Source: Serpula lacrymans var. lacrymans S7.9
Lineage: Eukaryota > Basidiomycota > Agaricomycetes > Boletales > Serpulaceae
Direction of reading: 5' to 3'
Assembly (NCBI RefSeq): GCF_000218685.1
Contig: NW_006763293.1
Coordinates: 1,485,968-1,549,967 of the forward strand
DNA length: 64,000 bases
Shown: positions 25,969 to 35,472 of the stretch, in pieces
How positions within the stretch are numbered: the stretch's first letter is position 1
Layout: each line of letters begins with the position of its first letter
Notes under the pieces: model-generated
The model's database searches: none
Told to the model about the DNA's origin: nothing
The model's input: the letters and a program-made list of their open reading frames with translations, nothing else
Program-made: the position numbers and the translations under genes

Positions 25969-27544
25969 TTACGCTGCTACATCCACCATATTGACCAGGC
26001 CCTTCTCCGCTAAATGTTGAACAATCGAGTCGACCTAGAAAAGTAAATGAGACACTAGTGATTCTCTTTATTGTACTGCTTACATTAGCTGCTGTCATCC
26101 GGATCTGCATATCCCAACGTTTAGTAAACGGAGCACCAGTATCTTCGGTACTCTGCTCAACGTCTCCCAGGCCACCCGCCTTGCCTTGTGCGTCGTCTTC
26201 CTCTTTCCCATCATCAAACCAAATGAGTTTATCTACCTGGTCGATAAAGCCTTTGAGGCGGCCTTGTTCAATCATTTTCCGGGCCATGGTTTCCGCAGCA
26301 CCAGGGGTCAGATCCAGGAGCCCGCCGAGCCCACGAAAAGTAATGTTATTGTATATTTTTGAGCTTGCGAGAAGATTGTGTTCCATAACGGCGCGATCCA
26401 GGACGGTAGCGGGTCCTCTCCGCGTGCTCGCATTGGGTTCGCTCAAATCGTCGTCATCAATCGTTGACGCGAGTTGGTCATTGGAAGATATGGCTATTTT
26501 GGCAAGCTGATGCGGTCTGAGTTTCTCTTCGAAAGATTTTATTTCTGCTGGGCGTAAGATATGGTCTAGGAACATTTTGGACAGGATGTTGAAAGTGGGT
26601 AGTTCAGCCGATCGTTCATCTCTGTAAAGAGAGGCTAAAACTCGAGAGCGATTGGGTCCTGCTGGAGCAAGAACAGCACATGTGACGGCGGCTGACCTGT
26701 GTGTAGAGTTGTTATCCACGTTTATCATTAGATGAGAAAAGAGGAAGAAGTGCTTACAGTATTTCTCTTCTTTCCTCTTCGTCAATTTCTGCGACCCAGC
26801 TGAGCTCGTGATACCGCATAGCGGCTTCAAGGAATTTGCGAGCATAATCACTGATCCTGGCTTGACACAACTTGAACTGGAGGAGGGTTTCCTTATCGTT
26901 CGTCGAATGAACGACTGAGGCAGCACGATTGTAGTATGTTTCCGCCTGTACAGAATCTTCCTCTTCTAGTAGTAGCCTGACAATACGAATGTAAAGTCGA
27001 AGTTTTTCTTCATCTGGAAGTGCTCTGTTTCGTATGAACTGTCAAATATATATCAGATAGCAGCAAGGAGAAATTTAGATGAACCTTTGGCCAGAGTCCA
27101 CGGAAATGCCCATCAGGACACGAGCCGCTTCACTCCATTCTTCTTCAGATTCGAGGAGATCGGCTAATTGGTATCGGAGAGAGTTAACCTAATGGAAATT
27201 GTGTAAGTCAAACTTCGTATGGAGGGCGAGTAAAAGCTTACTTGCTCTTCATAGCTGACAATGTGCGGTTGGATGGTGGCAAGAGTGTCCTCGACTATGC
27301 GCTTTCGCAGTCCAGAGCTGGGGATTGCTCCTGCCTCAAGGTTTTTGACGATTTCTGACAATACCTGTCTCCCAATTACAAGACCGACGCTCTCCTGGTT
27401 GACGACGGTGTCTACAAGGGTGTGCAAATTTGCAGCGATGGCCGGCTGATCTGACTGAGAAAGTACTTCGGGGATAAGAGACAGATAAGCAGGCGCTTTG
27501 TCCTTCTGACTCAGAGAAGAAAACTGGACCAATTTGCTTTCCAT
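25969..27544 (-). CDS. CSN4: COP9 signalosome subunit 4
   Basis: PCI-domain subunit of the COP9 signalosome, the deneddylase of cullin-RING ligases. Minus-strand exons, high to low: 27242-27544, 27085-27188, 26758-27024, 26084-26696, 25969-26034; 1353 nt, 450 residues, the expected size. The N-terminal half is helical repeat (LRYQLADLLESEEEWSEAAR, ETYYNRAASVVHS). The C-terminal PCI/winged-helix part contains VMEHNLLASSKIYNNITF and RLKGFIDQVDKLIWF, which separate Csn4 from the related proteasome lid subunit Rpn5. The final exon ends in a short amphipathic helix (IVQHLAEKGLVNMVDVAA). A CRL4 receptor gene (19331-21650) is nearby, but I draw no functional link from that. Confidence 0.9.
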
Positions 27545-28219
27545 GTGGATGGTAGTTCAATGGCGAGAACTGGCTGGTTAATGGGCCACGAGCGACGCTA
27601 ATGAAGGATTACACTCAATAATGCTTACATCCCATGCAAGTGGCCTATACCTCCGTTCCGCTACGGCACATGGAATGCACGTGGCCTAACCAGACTTGAC
27701 CAGAACTGATCTCTTTTCTCTGCAACCATGGACTATCCATATTGCTGTTATCTCGTTGTAAACATCTGGATTTTTTCATTTCAGCTATCCATATCTAACT
27801 TGGGACATAGCTAAGATATTTCTGGGAGATGCAAGGGGGATACACCTTTATCCGGCTTTAATGGCACTCGGCCCACAGGTGGGCTTTGATACCGATGCGA
27901 ATGCTTAGCTATTGGGTTTCCTCTAGCGGGACAGTTCGGGAAGATATGTCCAACCAAGACATGCACCGTACCTCACAATTCCCCAATCAGTTCGTTGCTT
28001 TCCCAAAGATGCTGTTTTTTACACGCCCCGTCGGTCGTCGTGGTGACTCGGACTTGCACTGTTTTCGTGATCCAATCATTCGCTGTGAAACCTCTTCACC
28101 TTCACATAACTCTATAGTGCTGGCCATTACTAACCTTTCGTTTTCACTCCACTCACGGTTTTTTCACAGACCATTAATAGGCTGATATTGGCATATCCTC
28201 AAATTACAAGAGCCAGAGG
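27545..28219. other. Divergent intergenic region, CSN4 / Tyr-Pro repeat gene
   Basis: 675 bp between two start codons on opposite strands. No ORF with family signal and no RNA gene recognised. It should contain both promoters. A short plus ORF (27886-28185) lacks conserved features and was not called. Confidence 0.45.
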
Positions 28220-31200
28220 ATGTCTCGTTTCACGGCCCCTCCATTTCACAAAATGCCTGTCTACGATTATATCAAGCATATTACGCCGCTAACTCCACCT
28301 GAGACTGAGCTTGATTCGCAGCTGACGACTACACCACTGGCAGGTCCCGTAGGAACGGGAGGAGAATACGACTCGGGGATTTCTCATTCATTGATATCAC
28401 CGCCCGAGCGACCAGGATCCCAATTGCGAAGAACCTCGACGTTGGCTTATCATAATACCGGTTTACGCGACACTCGCGATCGTTCTCTTCACCGAGTGTC
28501 GAGGCATTTGGTTGTCGTTGTTCCTCCCCCAGACTTTCCTCCAGATCATAGGCATGTTTCATCTCTGGGACCACGAGAGCGCTTGTCCCAGGGAATTCTG
28601 ATGCCCCTCTTTCCCACTGTGCGTGTGTTGGTCGTGAATTCGTCTAAAGCTTTTCTAACCCATACCATCAGATGTATGGACAGCTTACTGCCATTGCTCG
28701 CGAGTTTAGTTTCCCTAGCACTGCTGGCCTGTGTCTCTATCTTCACATTAGTGAAAACGGGATCACCATGACACCTCGTATCTCTGATGACTCGTGGCAG
28801 TATCTATGGGGTCACCTTTTCGAAGCACGTTCCCCATCAACTATTAACCACCAGTTGCCTATCAGTGGCCGAATAGAATTCGACATCGATGCAGCAAAAG
28901 CCCGATGGTATGATGCTTGGATCTCTGCGTCTTTACGGGACGCCGCAGATGTTATGGAGCATTCTCAGATTCATCCTTCTCACTGGCGAGGTGATAGCCG
29001 GACTACCTTTGCCGAAGGGCACGGCAGTGACGAACGATCGGAAAACAACTCCGTAGTGCAGCATTCGGTTGCTAAATCCAATGCCACTCGCCATGTTCCC
29101 AGAAAACTCTCACTTGTCGATCGTCTGGACACACTTTCCCTCCTTTCTGGTCCCAAACCATCGCAACATGTTGATATTTCACCGCCCGCTGTTCAACTTA
29201 CGCATGCGCTGTCACCGATCCCTCAGTCCGCTGCACCGCAATCGAGTCATGTAGATCTAGAAAGACGTGTAAATACATGGAGAGCGAGTGCTAGGCTGGC
29301 ACCAACACCACTCATATCCGCTTATCAGCTTAGCATGGGAGCAGAAGATGTACCGGCCTCAGAGGTTTTGAATGACTCGCCGCAGGAGGGTGAAGGTGTT
29401 GTATCTATCCCTGAACTCAACTTAGATGATTTTAGTTGGTCTATCTCTTCAATGGGACCTCCCAGCGACCTACCTGAGTCGCCATTGTCTCCATTTCGTG
29501 TCCCATCGGTACACCTCGATCGCAGGTTAGAAGGATCTATGGTCTTAACTCCGACGACGGCTACAAGCTGGGGTCCTCCCGACGACGATTGGATGTCGGT
29601 TATCTCGAACATCATTCGACTCCCTTCTCCTGATCTTGGCCAACGTATGGTCGACGACTATCCTCCTACGCCTTCCACTGCAACCAGCTGGGGACCTCCT
29701 GACAATGACTGGTATTCTGTAGCGTCAGATTGCAGTCGCTTACCTTCTCCTGATCTGGGGCAGCGTATGCTCGATGATACTGATGCCCCAACCGAGTTGC
29801 GAGCTGTGGCGGCAGCATCTGCTACCCATCTCACTGACCCCTGGAAAGGTACCCCCTGGCCCCATGTTTGGCCTTATATTGAACGCAGCAAGAGTGTTAC
29901 AGTTAAGCCTACAACAACGGACGCTTCGGGAGATGTTTTCGGTAGATATCCAAATCTCAAAATATGTGAGATAGTTGCATTACTTTTTTCTCGAGTGGTT
30001 CCACTGACATAACAAAGATCCTTATGTATATCCATATTTTGACCTCTATCCCGCTCCAGCTGGAGGAGTCGCGTCTGAGAATTTTCAGCCTATTGTGGAA
30101 AGTCGCAGCACATATCCAAACTTCAAAATATGTGAGATATTCACTCTGTATCGGCGAAAAGCTTTACCTGACTTGTGACGACAGATCCTGACGTATATCC
30201 ACATTTTGACCTCTATCCTGCTCCAGCTGGAGGAGTCGCGTCTGAACATTCTCAGCCTATTGTGGAATATCGCAGCATATATCCAAACTTCAAAATATGT
30301 GAGATATTCACTCTGCATCAGCGGAAAGTTTTACCTGACTTGTGACGACAGATCCTGACGTATATCCATATTTTGACCTCTACCCCGCTCCAGCTGGAGG
30401 AGTCGCGTCTGAAAATTCTCAGCCTATTGTGGAATATCGCAGCATATATCCAAACTTCAAAATATGTGAGATATTCACTCCGTATCAGCGGAAAGTCTTA
30501 CCTGACTTATGACGACAGATCCTGACGTATATCCACATTTTGACCTCTATCCTGCTTCAGCTGGGGATGTTTCTATGAAAAAAGCACAACCTGTTGCCTT
30601 AGTGGAAGGGAGTTACAGTAAATATCAAAACCTCAAAAATTGTAAGATATTCACCCTGTACCGATGGTAACTTCACCTGACTTACGACCGCAGGTCCTGA
30701 TGCGTATCCTAATTTTGATCTCTATCCCGCCATTGTTGGAGCAGGCCCGTCTGCCACAAAGTTACAGCCTGCTGGTTCTCAGCTCGTTGACTCTCATATG
30801 CATTACCCTTCATTGAATATTTGTAAGTCGCTGTTTCCTGACTTATGATTCTATCAATGATATCAAACTTTCGATTGACCAGATCCTGCGGTCTATCCTC
30901 ACTTCGACTTGTATCCACCAGTATTCCGAGCAGGAGAGAAAAAATCGCAGCAAAGTTTATCCGAATTGAAACCGAAGGAACACATTGACATATCCCTAAG
31001 ACCAGGGTATCCCGTGTTCGATATTTGTAAGTATAGAATTTGCTCATATTTAATTAGTTGATACGATGATGAATCCAGATCCTGCCCAATATCCTTTCAA
31101 CTTGGACGTGATTTATCCTGCTACTCATTCAGAGGAGCGCCACAGCTCCGTGCGACTACCTGCACATTACCCGTGGTTTGATTTGTGTATGCTATCTTTA

Positions 31201-34078
31201 ACTTCGTCTCAAACCCTGACTTACTAAAAATGCCTATTAGACCCCTCCGTTTACCCATTTGTCTCGCCATATCATGTTCTCTGTCCTGAAACATTGCAGC
31301 CACAGCGGGACAAGGTCCGAACATCACAATATCCGGACTTTGACATCTGTCAGTGTGTTCACGTCGTTAGAGTTCAGTCTCTATCTAACCTTTCTCCACA
31401 GATCCTGCATTCAAGCACAGCTTCATCGATGTTAAACGTAAATTGATATTTTCATTCTTCCCCCATGATTTTGTGACCGGAGTAGAACACCACTTCCATT
31501 ATCACTCCCCAATTTTCGTCTGTCGAGTGCATTTAAAGCTTATCTTGATGCCTCTCTAGATTATGGCCAGAAGATAGAGCACCCAAGTGGCATCGCTTCC
31601 TCTCCTACAGCAAGTAACGTCCAAGCCGTCACAGTCAAGCTAGCTGTTCATTACCCGTTGTTTGATCTATGTGTGTCAACTTTTTACTTCTTTTTATTCA
31701 GGAATTGCAATTCACCTTGTGTCAGACCCTTCGGTATATCCCTTCGTAGAACCGTATCCCAAGCTTGGCCAGTCTACTTCTTCCACTGTCGACAAGGAAA
31801 TGGATGATGGATCGTTAAATGTGAAAATTCACACCGCTTATCCTGTTTTTGATATCTGTGGGTACCTAACATCAAGTGTACATCATATTCTGACATCATG
31901 CCAGACCCTTCTGTCTATCCAAACTTTGACATCTATCCAAGGGTTATCGAAGTTGCATCTCCCCCTATGAATACCGACTATCGCAAGTCGGATCTGCTCA
32001 GCGTTCGTTTAGATATGACTTATCCTAATTTTAATCTTTGTATGGGTTTTGATCCCTGTCTATCATCTTGTCAGAATATCTGATTCATTGAGAAACAGAT
32101 CCCGCTATCTATCCAGCCTTTGAGCTGTATCCCTCTGTACTGGCTGCAGATGTCTCACTCTTCTTGCCTCAACCAAAATCGAGTCTTCCCGTTGAAGGAA
32201 CGAAACTTACCTATCATTACAACCAGTTCAATGCCCGAGAGCTGCCTACCAAACTTCCATCTTACTATCCAAATGTTAATCCTTGTAAGCAGTCAATATG
32301 ATAGCTTTCATTTCATACTGAAAGTTTTTTTCTCCAGATCCCACTGTCTATCCCAACATTGAGCTCTACCCTCCTGTCTCTCCTCAGCCCAACAAGCGCC
32401 GACCTGAAATACGTGTAGGAGTGAAAACACTGTACCCGACACTTGTCATCTGTAAGCTCTATGTTCTGTAATTGGTTACGGGGTCACTTTGGTCCTAATA
32501 GTTTCTAGACCCTGCGGTCTATCCGTATTTTGACTTATATCCAGGTCCCCGGAAACAAGAAGTTCCGAACAGTAGTTCAATACTCGACCGACCTTCGATT
32601 TCACTGGAATTAAAATACCCTACTTTTAATATCTGTAAGTAAAAACACTAAATACATCACTCATAACTAAATCTATTTGATGTAGATCCAGCCGTTTATC
32701 CTCACTTCGACATATATCCCAGTTTATCAGCGGGAATAGACACAACGGTCACAACCAGGGAGATAGAGCCAATTTCAACGAGATTACCCGCGTGTTACCC
32801 CATCATCGAACTCTGTACGTGTTCTCTTTATCCATCATTGGTGCCTTATTGATCAATGTGGTATCCAGATCCCCCGGTCTATCCTCATTTTGAAATTTAC
32901 CGTTCAATACCTGTGGAAGGCGATGGTGTGGTATCAGCCTCTATTACTACTCGGCTTCCAGCGCGCTATCCAGCTTTTGAGCTATGTTGGTGTCGTCAAT
33001 AGCTTTTGATATTTCTAACGTCTTTTTGACGAACAGCTTGTTCAGATCCTGCCGTGTATCCCTTCATTGAGATATATCCTTCGGCCCCTGTCTTAGATAC
33101 GAGTGCCCCAGTATTTGATTCCAAAAATATCAGAAATGGCACCTCCAGAAGATCTAGAAAGACTCATTCCGACCTCCATACAGCTGTCATGAAAGAGGAA
33201 CGTCCACTGGCAAAGAGGCAAATTAAAACGCACCATCATTTACATTTCGAGGTTTTCCGAGATGATGTCGTCTGGACCCCTAGTGGGTATACTCAAGACC
33301 TGAATTTGTTTACCCAAATGAGTATTGACAAACCGTTACCCGAGACTACTCGCCTTCGCCCATCACATTCGACGGAAGGCTTGCTATCCAGGACAATTCG
33401 TGGCCGTTCTGGTACTGTCAGCCACCGACCAACCCTTGTTTCGAATTTGCCGACATTCCCGCGACCAGACTCGGAAGCTGTGTCATCGAGCTCAACTACT
33501 GAACCTCCTACGTCGCCTTCACGAAGTACTGGGCAGCGTCCATTGCCGCTCACCAGGTCGTATGGAGCGCTGTTGGGGCCTTCAGCGATTATAGAATCGC
33601 ACAGAAATGCTTCAGCTACAAAGGCTGCCAATGGTCCCACTTTTCTGAAATCAGATCTTCGAAGAAACGTGACGCTTACTCTCCCTCAGCAGCCAGCTAG
33701 AAGCCCCACATCGCCAACATCGCCACCAGGCCGTCCTAGATCAACCATTCTGCCAACAAGGTTGCCTATCCGCCCTGTTACTAATAGTAATCGTGATCAG
33801 CCAACGCCGAAGCCTATTACTTCGCACAACCGAAGGGAAAGCCTGGTGCTGCAACGAGCCAGGGCGTATGATCAAGGTACAGGTTGGTCTATATAATTAC
33901 TGGAAATTTTTTATTCAAAACCTAATGAGTAGCAGTTTCAACGACCCCTAGGGAACCTGAAACATCCGTTAGTAGTTCGCTTCGAACGTTGTCACAGTTT
34001 CCTACACTATCTCGCCCTCACTTGCCTTCTACTTCTCCTGCAGCCAAGTTGGACCGCTCCAAGTTCCCTTTCTCGTAG
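28220..34078 (+). CDS. Unrecognised protein with 17 tandem Tyr-Pro repeat exons
   Basis: Function unknown. Exons: 28220-28618, 28672-29965; repeat exons 30018-30131, 30185-30298, 30352-30465, 30519-30641, 30694-30822, 30883-31026, 31079-31186, 31241-31348, 31402-31521, 31560-31670, 31726-31857, 31905-32039, 32099-32284, 32338-32451, 32509-32634, 32686-32814, 32869-32985; then 33046-33876 and 33936-34078. Total 4791 nt, 1596 residues. Exon 1 ends LFPT, then a conserved-looking MYGQLTAIAREFSFPS and GLCLYLHISENG. Each repeat exon starts like YP-x-V-YP-x-F-D-L-YP, has a variable middle and ends YP-x-F-x-I. Every repeat exon length is divisible by three and every internal repeat junction is phase 1. 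The C-terminal 320 residues are Ser/Pro/Arg-rich. No signal peptide or membrane segment was seen. The 38-nt intron at 31522 is the least certain join. Confidence 0.72.
29545..29781 (+). repeat. Two 40-residue coding repeats in exon 2
   Basis: About 120 bp is duplicated inside exon 2 of the Tyr-Pro repeat gene. Both copies encode ATSWGPPD-D-W, a variable stretch, then RLPSPDLGQRM and DD. The DNA has diverged at many third positions, so this duplication is older than the near-identical exon-intron units downstream. Confidence 0.8.
30018..30692 (+). repeat. 167-bp tandem exon-intron units
   Basis: Exon starts at 30018, 30185, 30352 and 30519 are each exactly 167 bp apart. Three complete units consist of a 114-nt exon and a 53-nt intron and are near-identical in both parts. 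A fourth unit (exon 30519-30641, intron to 30693) is recognisably related but diverged. The introns share GTGAGATATTCACTC at the donor side and GACGACAG at the acceptor side. This is unequal crossover or slippage copying whole splicing units; it is not a CRISPR array. Confidence 0.92.
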
Positions 34079-34214
34079 ATGAGGGACAAACAACTTCCTC
34101 AGATCTCTCATGAAGCTTAATTTTGTTATCAATAGTATAGGTCAAAGCTACATAGATCCAAGCATTCATTTACACATTTGCAGTGACATTATGTAAATCC
34201 CATGAGTTGAGATA

Positions 34215-35206
34215 TCAATCATTGTAAGGAGGTGGGCTATCTACGTTTCTATCAGAAGAAGTCAGTGTTTGGCCCACTCCCGGCATTTCAGTTTGCAAGT
34301 CAACACTGGGAGATGGCGAAGATGCTTGAATTGGCGTCAACGGTGACATGGGACCGTCATCTTTTCGAGATTCTCTGTGTTGTCGTTCTCTTTGATCGCG
34401 CATCTTTTTTGTCATGCGGTCATCCAGGAAAGCAAGTTTCACCTATATACTAGTTTTAGCAATGATATTGGTCTTCATGACGGAATACTTTGCATTTTGT
34501 GCGGCTGCCTCAATTGCAGCTTTTTCCTCCTTTTTAGATCGTTGGGCGCGCTCTTGCTTTTGAGACTCGAGGTCGACGGCTTCCCTCAGTATGGCAGCAC
34601 CCATCCTTAGCTCTGCCATCTTCCGTGGGTTGAATACATATATTGGCTGAAACTCCTTGACCTGTCAGGGTACGTTGATGAGCTACATATCATCATCTGT
34701 ATCATATTCTCACATACATCAGGGCGAAATCCAAGCTAGGTAACATTGGGATGCAAAAGAGATTTTGAGTCAGCTGCATTAAAAGTTATACTAGTAGTGA
34801 TTTACGGACTGCGATGGCATATTCGAGAGTCCCTTTCGGTTCTATCAAACGTCGTCTGATTGTATCGTTTGTAGCCTTGAACTGCTGAAATTTGAGATTA
34901 TCTGGTTCACGAAGCAGATTCTCCGCCAATGTCAAGAGTGTCTAGAGAAGTAGGTATGAACGGCTTTTCCAGCGTCACACGAAAACAGTGCACTAGTACT
35001 TTTAATGATACAAAAGCAACCTCTTTTGAATTGGGGCGAAATATGCCGGGATCAATCAGACGTCGGAACATTTGCCTCTGATCATGTTCTTGGAGAAGCT
35101 GAGCGCCAGAAAGGTGAGTATCTTGCTGAGTCCGACGTTCAGCAGCAGCAGCGATCACGTCTAGTGGAGGGCGGGTTGCATCCAGAATATGGTCTGAATC
35201 AGACAT
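34215..35206 (-). CDS. PUB-domain protein (putative p97/Cdc48 cofactor)
   Basis: Contains a PUB domain, the fold found in peptide:N-glycanase and UBX proteins that binds the C-terminal tail of the AAA ATPase p97/Cdc48. Minus-strand exons, high to low: 35000-35206, 34810-34941, 34718-34735, 34482-34661, 34215-34442; 765 nt, 254 residues. The domain spans about residues 50-140 (SLK/TLLTLAENLLREPDN, NDTIRRRLIEPKGTLEYAIA/LGFRPD/VKEFQPIYVF). The third exon is only 18 nt (LGFRPD) but is needed to complete this conserved sequence. A long charged helix follows (LRMGAAILREAVDLESQKQE), then a disordered Ser/Pro tail. The last intron (34443-34481) is just 39 nt; without it the protein would stop soon after the helix. 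Convergent with the Tyr-Pro repeat gene. Confidence 0.75.
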
Positions 35207-35472
35207 GGTTGCTTTGCAGTTGATCTGAGACAGGGTATCAGGATGTTCTATGGTGTATGTGCTTGAGAATGAGGCAGACAGCAGTAAACGTGAGATGACT
35301 TCAAGTTGAAACCCCTATTTACGCGGCGGTAGTCCGAGTCACGTTCTAGTTACCACGCATGAACAGGACAGCATTACATTAATACTACAGTAATACATTC
35401 AGGTAATATTCAATCCTCCCAAGCTAGAGATACAATATGATACTCGATCAGCTACAAATTATTATCATGGCA

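Noticed and set aside
30018..33060. CRISPR-like regular repeats
   Set aside because: The repeats are exon-intron units encoding Tyr-Pro segments in a eukaryotic gene; there are no short palindromic repeats with unique spacers.
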